64,000 bases of DNA, taken from Nyssa sinensis (taxonomy: Eukaryota > Streptophyta > Magnoliopsida > Cornales > Nyssaceae). The stretch's first letter is position 1. Every line of letters begins with the position of its first letter. Below, one piece after another: positions 46,364 to 56,360 of the stretch. The notes beneath the pieces are model-generated. The model was not told the origin of the DNA, did no database searches, and worked only from the letters and a program-made list of their open reading frames with translations. The DNA is taken from assembly GCA_008638375.1 (NCBI GenBank), contig CM018032.1:9651501-9715500 (forward strand). Reading direction: 5' to 3'. Position numbers and translations under genes: made by a program.

Positions 46364-47573
46364 TGATAACTGGTTAAAAAGTGCATATTTATTTTGTTAA
46401 TCTTAGATATTCTTGCACTTTTATTATTTTAATTTCTCCAATCTATATGCATTTGTTATTTAATTCTTATTTTATCTTTTTGCAAAGAAAGGTCGTCAAA
46501 GTTAATGATTTAGTGGTGGATTTGGAGCAAAAGGAAAATATTGAGCTTTGAAGTGCTAAAAGAAGTGGAAAACAAGTGATTTTGGGTTAGAAAAGAGGCT
46601 TGGTCCATATGTTGGTGGACCAGGGCCTATTTTAGCATTATAGGCTCTATTTTGAAGCACTTTAAACTCCCTTTTTGAGCCCCTAATGTCTAATTACGAG
46701 ATTTTATTCTTTTTTCCTGAATTCTTATTTTGTGGGAGGCATTTTTGGAAAAAGGAGAATATTATTGGGAACTAGGGTTTTGGAAAAGAGGAGGCCGTTT
46801 TTAGGGATCGAGGGAGGAGAAGAAAGAGAAAGACGACTCAAAAGAAAAAGATGAAGAACTCCATGGCTATGGTGGTCTCCTCTTCCACTATCATAGGCTA
46901 AGTTCTCTCATTCCTAGGGTTTAGATGAAACCCTAGTCAAGTAATATTGCTTCTTTGTATTTTATTTTTGGGTTAATTAGTCTTGGATGTAGATTGTATA
47001 ACGTTGAGATTTTATTAAAGCATTGATCGTATTATTCAGTTTCACATAATCAATTTCTGTAATTTTGTTTATGTGGTTATATAATAGTAACATGTGTGCA
47101 TACATCAAAACCGTAGGACGAGTCATAACTCAGGGAAAACAAATTGTGACTATGACCTTAGAATTAGCGTAGACAATTTATGTTGACCAAAAATGATTCG
47201 TGCTTAGGGTTTTGGTGCGTGATTTTCTTGATGATTGTATTGAGGCTTGTAGCCAAAATACATCTTTTACATCCAAATTTAATGGCCCAAGAATTAATAC
47301 CATTGAAGCTAGTTACAAGATTAGTGGTGGATTCAACACCCTAGGAATCCTTTTTTTAATTCGATTCATCATTAATTCAGCTGAATATTTATTTGAATTG
47401 CAGTTCTCATTTAATTTTAGGAAAAAATCAATAAACAATCACTCTTTGTGAATTTGAATTAAAATTAATCTCAACTTAGATTTTTAAACAATCAACAGTC
47501 TCTATGGGTTCGACCCTTACTTCTCTACTATACTAGTAGTTTAGTTTGGTAATTTAATTAATTTTCATGACAG

Positions 47574-47577
<4 letters not shown>
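46364..47577 (+). mobile_element. Probable solo LTR (about 1.2 kb)
   Basis: The block starts TGATAACTGGTTAAAAAGTGC and ends CATGACAGATCA. It contains text common near the ends of long plant LTRs (AGTCTCTATGGGTTCGACCC at about 47497) and no coding domains. It is bounded on both sides by TA repeats, so the flanking TATAT pair is not diagnostic. It could instead be a fragment of a large non-autonomous LTR element. Confidence 0.4.
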
Positions 47578-47618
<41 letters not shown>

Positions 47619-47917
47619 GGATATTGATTTCTTTTAAGTTTGCACCCATCGATATATTTAATAACCAAATAAATCATGCCATGTCTTCTTAATTTATCAG
47701 GTCCGGGGATTTGAAGTCATTTAAAGGAAGCCTTCTCTCATCCTTGTCTCAGCCCCCGTCCCATCCCTTCCCTACAAATCCTGTCTATTCTTAAAAATTA
47801 ATTTTATTAGGTGAATTTAAGAAAAATAATCCCTACAAAATTCACCCATTCTTTTTTTATTTTTTGAATTTTAGGAGGTGAATTTAAGAAAAATAATCTA
47901 AGATATTTGGATCACAA

Positions 47918-47956
<39 letters not shown>

Positions 47957-49642
47957 TTTTTTTTCATAATGATAAAACACTAACCCTTGAATACTTTTGA
48001 TAAATAACAAAAGAGCAATACTTGATATATCATATTTAGTTGTTTAGTTTATCTATCAAAATGTTAGAACATTTTAAAAATTAATAAAAAAAAATTACTT
48101 TTTATTCGAAATTTAGAAAATTAAGAACTATAATGAATCACGTGACTTCAATAACTTTTTTAGAATTATATGACATGACTTTCAAGTTCCAGCCGTTGGA
48201 TTAGTGGAGAGGTTTTCATATATGGATATAAATATAAATATAAAGTTGGGTAGCGGGTCAAATCTGGAGTGACCCGGTCTATTTATGACCCGACTCGTAT
48301 TTGACCCGACTAATACGGGTCAAATATGGATTCAACCCGTTTATGACCCAACCCGTTTACAACCTGCCCGTTTTGCCAAGCCTAGTTATAATGATGAGCT
48401 GTTGAGATCAAAATAGTTTAGCCCATAATTACGATCATGCTATTGCATGTATGATTTTTTTGAATGATTGGTAGGAATAGCAGGTGATGGAAAGTTAGTT
48501 GAGACCCATAAAAGAGCTTTCTTGGGTCTTCTTTGCATTCAATTATCTGTTATAATAAAGCACAGATTTATGTCCAAATCGCTTGAAAATGAATTTGGAA
48601 GAGAATGAGCACCCCCACAATGAGGAAATATCAGGGCATAGCCACCACACACCAGTCATACTGTATACGAGTTGTGTCAGAGATACATTTGTTGCACATT
48701 AAAATAAGCGAGTGATTAGATATAATATTAAAAAAATATTATATTTTTCAAATTTTAATAAAATCACATTAAATACACGTGACTTTTACTATAAATATAT
48801 CTTTCACGGTGAGTCCTAATAAAACTTAATTGTCCTTGTAAGTTAACGTAACATAAAAATGTTAAAAAAGAATTGGACACGTCGAATTTTTTAATAATCA
48901 AGAAACAATGAGACTCTTCACCCAAAAAAGAAAAAATTCTAAAATTTCAAAACGAAATATTATTGATAAGACGAATAATAAAACTATTTACATCATATTT
49001 ATAGGCTAAAAATACAATTAATCCGAATAAAAATTTACTAATTTCTTATACAATTAGGAAACTAAGAAATTTTGAAAATATAAAAATTGAAATTTTTTGG
49101 AGAATTAAAAATTAGATAAATAAGAAAAATATAGCCGCAAACGAAATCTAATTCGAAATTTTTTAAACAAAGTAATTACAAATCTAAGACTTACTAAAAA
49201 TAATAATTACATTAAATTGAAGGCATAAACGAAAAACATGGTTTAAAAACTGAAGCTTGGGGTTTCCATGTCTATTTTGTTTGACCATCTCGAGTCAAAA
49301 TATGATAGTTTTGGATATGAATATGTGAAAGGTGTCAATTTTCAAGCAGAACTGACTTTAATTTAGACTGTTTACATTTTACTTTAAGAAATTTTCAACT
49401 ACTTATTGTAGACAGTAACAGAAATCAAATGGGTTTTAATTAAGGTCTACCTTAATTACAAACATATAGCAAACTAAAGAGGCCATATTCAACCATACTT
49501 AAGAGTCCTTGGCAGATCCGGGGGTGGTCATGGCATCTCTAAAATTTTAGAAATGTAAATTTTTATTTCTATTTTTTTATAAAAGTTAAGAATTGCCCCT
49601 CGCAAAATATTTTATTCATATAAAAGACCCTTTTAAATTTAA
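47578..49642. other. AT-rich intergenic DNA
   Basis: Contents: TA runs (47577-47614, 47919-47951), a short repeat of GGTGAATTTAAGAAAAATAAT (about 47812 and 47878), and a block at 48235-48395 rich in GACCCG and ACCCGTTT, ending GTTTTGCCAAGCCTA, which looks like one end of a hAT-type element. No gene is recognised. Confidence 0.5.
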
Positions 49643-49873
49643 ATTTTTTATATTTTTGCCCCATCAATGCTAATGTTTTAGATCCGCCGCTGTTAGAATC
49701 ATGATATGAAGCAGATTAAGCTGAAATCTTATATATGCCACAAGCAGTGCATGAACTTCATTTTCCATGAATCCAAATAAGACTAAAAAAGCTTTTAAGA
49801 GATAAACACTTGTGAGCCACCATGGGCAAACAGCAAACGCTACTGAAGATTCAAGTCTTCGCAGTGGAATCAA

Positions 49874-50266
49874 CTAATTATTATTAGTAGGTTTCAGGGA
49901 TGGTGCAGAGGGTGGCGGTGGAATCATGACCTCTGCTCCTTCACAATAGTCATCCAGTGTATTGCCCTCCTCGGATGTGAAGCCGAGTGAACCAAGCATG
50001 GAAGGCTGGCATTGGTGTATAATGGTGCGGATGGCATGGCAACAGCCAGGGCCTATGTAAGTCTCACCGTTGAGGAAGAACATCACCACCTCTCCAATGC
50101 ATGCATGCAGCTCAAGCATTGAGTCCCAGCACTGTGATGACTCGTTGGATTGCAGCCTTTCGGCAATGCTCAACTTTGAGTCCACATACTCTGCAGCCGT
50201 GCCAATGGACTGCATGCTCCATGCCAGGAAAACAGCAAGAATGACTAGCTTAAACCTTAACGCCAT
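49874..50266 (-). CDS. EC1: EC1-like egg-cell-secreted cysteine-rich protein, copy A
   Basis: EC1 proteins (prolamin-like domain) are stored in egg-cell vesicles and released when sperm arrive; in Arabidopsis they promote surfacing of the fusogen HAP2/GCS1 and sperm-egg fusion. This intronless ORF encodes 130 aa. Residues 1 to about 25 are a signal peptide (MALRFKLVILAVFLAWSMQ). The mature part carries the family signature with six cysteines: CWDSMLELHACIGEVVMFF, LNGETYIGPGCCHAIRTI, HQCQPSML, SLGFTSEEGNTLDDYC. The tail is Pro- and Asn-rich. The frame stays open upstream to 50368, but the copy B frame does not and the signal peptide starts at MALRF, so ATG 50266 is chosen. It differs from copy B at about 7 bases and 3 residues, and both copies look functional. 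Confidence 0.95.
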   Translation of the reverse strand: MALRFKLVILAVFLAWSMQSIGTAAEYVDSKLSIAERLQSNESSQCWDSMLELHACIGEVVMFFLNGETYIGPGCCHAIRTIIHQCQPSMLGSLGFTSEEGNTLDDYCEGAEVMIPPPPSAPSLKPTNNN

Positions 50267-50318
50267 TTCAAATAGAGAAAGATGTGAAGGATTTGATGAA
50301 GCTTTGATATGTGTATGT

Positions 50319-50331
50319 GTGTATATATACA
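50319..50331 (-). promoter_or_regulatory. TATA-like motif upstream of EC1 copy A
   Basis: GTATATATAC lies about 55-65 bp upstream of the ATG on -. The same place in copy B holds an expanded TA run. It may be a core promoter element or only a microsatellite. Confidence 0.35.
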
Positions 50332-50339
50332 AGTGTAAT

Positions 50340-51470
50340 TTATGAGGGTTACGTACATGGAAATTCAAGGGACTAAAGAGAGTGTGGTTAAGGGAAGATG
50401 ATGAGACTATATAATCATTTACATTATAAATGTCATCAACTTAAGTTACAGGCTTACAGCTAACAATGGACGCTAATCCGTCAGTGTAAACGGTCGATTT
50501 AATGCATATAAATCAATGATGACGTGACCCATTCAGTAATTTTTCCATCCAGATTGAAGTTTGGTTCTCTCAAAATTGTTTTTTGATCAGTCTTTTCATT
50601 GGGACCTGTAAGAGGATGTCATCATGCGGTGTGCTACAACTATCTCTCCCAACTTTTAATACACTTAACATGATTTTATAAAAATGTCAAAAAGAAAATA
50701 TCGAAAAGTGTTGGACTTTGCAAGAACTCGTCGGATAGTAACGCAGAGTAACAATTTTACTTAATAATTTGAATTTTTTAAAGAGAAATGTTTGATATAC
50801 GGAATTTAGTTACTCAATTTTGTTTAATTAGCGATGTGTCAAAGGTATTTTTAAGATTAATAATTTTATTTTTATTTTTTATTTAAATTTTAAAAAACAA
50901 GTTATATATGATAATATATGTCAGCAAATGAATAAATTTAGTAACTTTTTTGGATAAATATTACATTTCTCTTTCTCAAAAAAAAACAAACAGAAGAAAA
51001 CACTTGTCACATGAATTATTTATTATTGGTACAGTAGGGCCAATGGCTTGCAGAGTGAGGACCGAGCCATATGAATTATTGACTCGGTAAAGCGAAAAAG
51101 TATTGGGTATCTTGGGGGCATCATGTGGCTATGCCACTATCTAATAATGAGTTAACAGGAAATTTTTTTGAATGAGACTAGTGTAATGACGTAACAATGC
51201 ACTTTTTTAATGATATTATGTCTTGTATGATATAATGTTTGTAAGAAATAACACATATGATAGAGTGTTATTGAAAAGATATATTGTCACGTGATACTTT
51301 TAATCTAATAAAAAATATCTGGAGCTAAGATATGACACATGAGTTATGTTCTAAATTCTAATAAAATAGACGGAATATATTACACATGACATTTTATCAT
51401 AGGAAGGTGGCATAGCCACATTAGTGCCACGGAAGCACCGAAAATATTCTCCAATAAAACACAATTGAGC
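50340..51470. other. 5' flank of EC1 copy A, no further genes
   Basis: This flank is shared with 55535-56940 of unit B, which carries an extra MITE. It probably holds the promoter. No other coding text is seen. Confidence 0.5.
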
Positions 51471-51478
51471 ATCCGCTC

Positions 51479-51974
51479 TAGGGATGGCAAAAAGCCCCGT
51501 CCCGCCCCGCCCCTAATGGGACGGGTATGGGGTGCTCATAAACGGGGTCGGGGCGGGGCTTTTAAAACCCCGTCGGGTTCGGGGTGGGTTCGGGGAATGG
51601 TCACCCCGCCCCGCCCCGCCCCGCCCCGTTTATATATTAAGTTTTTTTATTTTTTTTATATATATTATATTTATAAATAAATAGTCTTATATAAAATTAA
51701 TTTTAAGATTTTTTATATTACACTTATATAAATATATTTTTTTATATTATTTATTTTGAAAAAATAAATTTATTTATTTATTAAAATAAAAATTTTAACT
51801 TAAAAAAATATATATAAGGGGGTTCGGGGCAAGGTCGCGGTAGCTTTAAACGGGGCGGGGCGGGGTTGGGTAGAATTTAAACGGGGCGGGGCGGGGTCGG
51901 GGGAAGAAAATATAAACGGGGTCGGTGTCGGGGAAGGGTCACCCCGCCCCGAACTCGCCCCGTTGCCATTCCTA
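51479..51974. mobile_element. hAT-like GGGGCGGG-rich element with perfect target duplication, only in unit A
   Basis: The 496-bp element has inverted ends TAGGGATGGCAA and TTGCCATTCCTA and the 8-bp target duplication ATCCGCTC (51471-51478, 51975-51982). Both subterminal regions are very rich in CCCCGCC/GGCGGGG, and the middle is AT-rich. Unit B has no element here (CAATTGAGCATTCGC then CTCTCGAAAGGG). No ORF of note. Confidence 0.88.
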
Positions 51975-51982
51975 ATCCGCTC

Positions 51983-52727
51983 TCAAAAGGGATGAAAGAG
52001 ATGGGCTTGAGAATATTGGGCTGATCAAGGTTTAGACAGGATGGCCCAACACCAACTTATCATCAGACTCCACCAGCTAACTTGACAAAGTATGACCCAT
52101 AAAAATAGCCCAAAATTCAACCACAACACTCGCGGGCTCAATCCCTCTGGTTCAGGGCTAGGATGATACTCTATCCATCAATACAATTTGACCCAATGGA
52201 CTAGCCCAACATAGCTGTCAAAGTGGGCTTCCTTGGCACTACGAAGATATTTTAATCTGTTCATGGAGAATGCTTATAATCATGTATTGCAATCACATTT
52301 CAATGTGCCTTTTTTTTATAAACCCTAGTTAATCACTAAAATCGATACTTTCAAATTCCTCTTAACTCTCTCTTTCTTTACTCTCGGAATGTAAACTTCT
52401 ACTTTTTCTTTTGAAAATAAGTAATGTCACTGAATTGATGCCCGCTTCAATTTCAATGTGTAATCACAATAATCAATAAAGATTAAAAATCTGCCTATAA
52501 CAGACAACTTTGTTGGTAATGATAGACACGAGACTGTGTGGTAAGCACACGGTCTCGAATTTGATCTCTCAACTGGTAAGTACTACACTTTAAATGATGT
52601 CTCAATTTATGGACGATGAGATTAGCACCTCCAAAATTAGTCTTTTATCACTCATAAACCGAAAAAATAAAAGATACTTATCCAAAAAAAAAATAATTGA
52701 TAATCCAACTTTAAGATAGTTTAGCAA

Positions 52728-52777
<50 letters not shown>

Positions 52778-53450
52778 TTCTGACTTAAATTGCGTGTGAA
52801 TCAATGCCCACTTTGGCTTATAAGAAGACAGCATTGAATAAAAAAATTCTAATCAACATTTATCACACCATTAAAATATGTGAGTCACATACTGATATGA
52901 TAAATATGTATTAGTCTGAGTGTAATGTGTCCGGAACAAATGAATAATAACTCCACCATTTATAGAGCTCACTAATAGGTTTTAATCGCAAATAAATATT
53001 GATTTTAATTCACACATATATATTTTATATAATTTATATAACTTGACCATAGGCTTCTCTTTTTTCTTTATAGGTCGTTTTTGTTGGATCAAAATCATTG
53101 ATTGACCTTAATTGTACCGTGGTTTACATATATTTTTAAAAGATACATAAAATTTGAACAGAATTAAATAAAAGAGTTTTGATTTTTTTTTAAATTAAAT
53201 AATATAATAAGAGTAACTCTGACCCAATACAATTTGAAAAAAATTTAGACGGGCTCCTACCCTTAGCATTGGGCAGTAAAATTCTATTACTTTTCTTTAC
53301 ACTCTTCTCTTATAGATATCGTGCCATTGCCACACCTTTTATAGAATTCTCAATGGTCGATAAATTTCTCAATATTACATTTCTCATTTCCAGTTACAGT
53401 GCATTTTTGTCTATACATTTACTAATTCTGTCGCATTGTTTTATAAAAAT
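51983..53450. other. Unit A intergenic DNA
   Basis: This is shared with 56950-58771. It holds a GA microsatellite (52736-52770). Unit B carries about 290 bp (roughly 57828-58125) that is absent here after GACAGCATTGA. No gene is recognised. Confidence 0.55.
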
Positions 53451-54261
53451 TAGGTCTGAAAAAATAGATCAATTGGATAGTTTGAAAATGGGTCGGTCAA
53501 AATCGATTAAATTCATATTTAATTCATAATTAAACGGACCAAATACGTGTTGGGTCATATATGGATCGGATTAACCCGAATTTAACTCATTATTTTTTTT
53601 CACCTTAATAGAAGAAACATTATTTCTAAATAATCACAATAATTGTTTTACTTTAGATCTCTTGAAAATCTAACAAAACACTATAATTAAAAGAAAGTCA
53701 AGAATACAATTAAAAAATTAATGGAGAATATTCAATGATGGTGAAGAAATCACTTCCTTCATATAGAGGAATCAAAGTCATCTGCATAGGAATAGTGACA
53801 TCAATAATAGTAGTCTTTCTTAGATATCTTTTTATGTAGATCATGATACCAACTGTTTTTTATGGAGAAAAATGGTATCCAAAACTCCCAATAAAGACCA
53901 ATTCAACTTACTTTGAATCACCAAGGTTTTGATTTATGTTTTTTTTTATATATATGGCGATGCTGAATTATATTCTCTAAATATTAATTTTGTTTTATAA
54001 TTTATGGTACATGTTTTACTATTTTGTTCTTTTCTAAATAGATATATATATATATATATATATATTCTTATATTATTTTGTTCTTTTTTCATTCTCAACC
54101 TGTCAAACATTTATATTCAACCCGTATTAATCTGTTAAATTGACGGTTTCTTTATTACCTAACTCGTTTATGACCTACTAACTAAATGAGTTACACATAT
54201 CCGTTAATTAGTGAGTGGGTTAAAACGGGTTGACGGATTTAAGTAACATTTGCCACCTCTA
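53451..54261. mobile_element. hAT-like element shared by both duplication units, copy A
   Basis: The 811-bp element starts TAGGTCTG and ends TGCCACCTCTA. Its ends hold AACGGGTTGACGG-like and AACCCGTATTAATCTG-like repeats. The target duplication is ATAAAAAT/ATAAAAAC (53443-53450, 54262-54269). Its counterpart in unit B is 58772-61019, so it was present before the duplication. Confidence 0.75.
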
Positions 54262-54290
54262 ATAAAAACACACACGCATATATTAATATA

Positions 54291-54745
54291 TAGAATAAAT
54301 AACATTAAGCTTCCTAAGGTTTCTGACAATTATACTGCTTTCTTAAAATTTTTAAAATTATATTGACCTCTTTTATTTTTATTAACAAATTACAAATACC
54401 TTCTTTAGTCAAATTTTTTTTAAAGTGACAAAATTGTCCATTTAATGTCATTTTTTTACATTTTTTTCAATTTTGACATTTTTAAACTTTTTAAAAGACT
54501 TTTTTTACCCTATATAAAAATAAATTTAAGGTAAATAAGTTATTTTTAATTTATATAAAAAAATAAATATAAGGTTTTAATTAATGATTATTTGAAAACA
54601 AAAAATAGGTCAAAATTAAAAGAAAAGAAAAACTAAACAAAAAAGACATGAAAATGACAATTTTATCATTTTAAAAAAAATTATATTTATAGTTTATTTG
54701 CTAAAAAAAGAAAGGTCAATGTAATTTCAATACGTGTCCTTAGAG
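54291..54745. mobile_element. MITE-like element with imperfect inverted ends (unit A copy)
   Basis: The left end, around TCCTAAGGTTTCTGACAATT, and the complement of the right end, around CTAAGGACACGTATTGAAATT, are related, and the pairing continues inward. Same family as 25489-25936; its duplicate lies at 61051-61520. Confidence 0.5.
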
Positions 54746-55066
54746 AAAAACACAATAATTCCGTCTCAAATTTAACTCTCATTGATAATTCCAGTGAACC
54801 ATTTATCTTACTTAATTTCAAGTTTTAAGTGGAATTTTTTTTATATTTTTGCCCCGTCAATGCTAATGTTTTAGATCCGCCGCTGTTAGAATCATGATAT
54901 GAAGCAGATTAAGCTGAAATCTTATATATGCCACAAGCAGTGCATGAACTTCATTTTCCATGAATCCAAATAAGACTAAAACAGCTTTTAAGAGATAAAC
55001 ACTTGCGAGCCACCATGGGCAAACAGCAAACTCTACTGAAGATTTGAGTCTTCGCAGTGGAATCAA

Positions 55067-55459
55067 CTAATTATTATTAGTAGGTTTCAGGGATGGTGCA
55101 GAGGGTGGCGGTGGAATCATGACGTCTGCTCCTTCACAATAGTCATCCAGTGTATTGCCCTCCTCGGAGGTGAAGCCAAGTGAACCAAGCATGGAAGGCT
55201 GGCATTGGTGTATAATGGTGCGGATGGCATGGCAACAGCCAGGGCCTATGTAAGTCTCACCGTTGAGGAAGAACATCACCACCTCTCCAATGCATGCATG
55301 CAGCTCAAGCATTGAGTCCCAGCACTGTGATGACTCCTTGGATTGCAGCCTTTCGGCAATGCTCAACTTTGAGTCCACATACTCTGCAGCCGTGCCAATG
55401 CACTGCATGCTCCATGCCAGGAAAACAGCAAGAATGACTAGCTTAAACCTCAAAGCCAT
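55067..55459 (-). CDS. EC1: EC1-like egg-cell-secreted cysteine-rich protein, copy B
   Basis: The 130-aa intronless duplicate of the gene at 49874-50266. The signal peptide, all six mature cysteines and the core signature LNGETYIGPGCCHAI are intact. Against copy A, residue 20 is Cys instead of Ser near the signal-peptide cleavage region, one Lys replaces Asn before the first mature cysteine (QSKESSQCW), and Asp replaces Glu in the tail (GADVM). About four further base changes are silent. The Cys at residue 20 would be removed if cleavage falls after the Ala-Ala near residue 25. In-frame sequence upstream of this ATG is not open, which supports MALRF as the start in both genes. Expression in the egg cell is inferred from the family. 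Confidence 0.95.
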   Translation of the reverse strand: MALRFKLVILAVFLAWSMQCIGTAAEYVDSKLSIAERLQSKESSQCWDSMLELHACIGEVVMFFLNGETYIGPGCCHAIRTIIHQCQPSMLGSLGFTSEEGNTLDDYCEGADVMIPPPPSAPSLKPTNNN

Positions 55460-55510
55460 TTCAAATAGAGAGAGATGTGAAGGATTTGATGAAGCTTTGA
55501 TATGTGTGTG

Positions 55511-55527
55511 TGTATATATATATATAA
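55511..55527 (-). promoter_or_regulatory. TATA-like run upstream of EC1 copy B
   Basis: A TA run longer than in copy A lies 50-65 bp upstream of the ATG on -. It is a candidate core promoter element or a microsatellite. Confidence 0.3.
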
Positions 55528-56107
55528 GTGTAATTTATGAGGATTACGTAACTTACGTGCATGGAAATTCAAGAGACTAAAAGAGAGAGTGTGGTTAATG
55601 GAAGATGATGAGACTATATAATCATTTACATTATAAATGTCATCAACTTAAGTTACAGCTAACAATGGACACTAATCCTTCAGTGTAACGGTCGATTCAA
55701 TGCATATAAATCAATGATCACGTGACCTATTCAGTAATTTTTCCATCCAGATTGAAGTTTGGTTCTCTCAAAATTGTTTTTTGATCAGTCTTTTCATTGG
55801 GACCTGTAAGTGCATGTCATCATGCGGTGTGCTACAACTTTCTCTCCCAACTTTTCATACACTTGTATGATTTTATGAAAATATCAAAAGAAAATATCGA
55901 AAAGTGTTGGACTTTGCAAGGACTCGTCGGATAGTAACCCAAAGTAACAATTTTACTTAATAATTGGAATTTTTCAAAGAGAAATGTTTGATAACGGAAT
56001 TTAGTTACTCAATTTTGTTTAACTAGCGATGTGTCAAAAGGTATTTTTAAAATTAATTAATTTATTTTATTTTTTATTTAAATTTTGAAAAACAAGTTAT
56101 GATAATA

Positions 56108-56360
56108 AGTAATACTATCTTTACCTTAACATTTTACCAAAAAAAATTACCTGCTGACGCGGCTGCTCTTAGTGCTAGTGAATTCAGCCTCTTAGTGCTA
56201 TTGAATTCAACCTCTTGGTGCTAGTCATGTCACGTGAGTCCAAGAGACTTAATTGACTAGCACCCGCATATACCAAGAGGTTTAATTGACTAGTATCGAA
56301 ACAGCCACGTCAGCAGGTAAGAAAATTTGGTAAAATTTTATGGTAATAATAGCATTACTC
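56108..56360. mobile_element. MITE with about 57-bp terminal inverted repeats, only in unit B
   Basis: The left arm (AGTAATACTATCTTTACC ... TTACCTGCTGACGCGGCTG) and the complement of the right arm (GAGTAATGCTATTATTACC ... TTACCTGCTGACGTGGCTG) pair over about 57 bp. Unit A keeps the empty site (GATAATATATGTCAGC near 50915), which implies a 2-bp TA target duplication, the mark of the Tc1/mariner group. The interior repeats CTCTTAGTGCTA(G/T)TGAATTCA. No ORF. Confidence 0.85.

Larger units (their letters stand above)
49643..54836. repeat. Segmental tandem duplication, unit A (5.2 kb)
   Basis: The unit aligns in the same direction with 54837-61606: the EC1 gene and its flanks, the CAATTGAGCAT region, the GGTTTAGACAGGATGGCCCA region, a shared hAT-like element and a shared MITE. 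It begins near AAATTTTTTATATTTTTGCC and ends near AAGTTTTAAGTGGAATT, where unit B begins at once. Confidence 0.9.

Noticed and set aside
50070..50345. 91-codon ORF on + opposite EC1 copy A (and its like at 55263-55580)
   Set aside because: It is the antisense shadow of the EC1 coding region; the - strand has the family signature.
50267..50368. N-terminal extension of EC1 copy A
   Set aside because: The frame is open only in copy A; copy B is closed upstream, and the signal peptide begins at MALRF in both.
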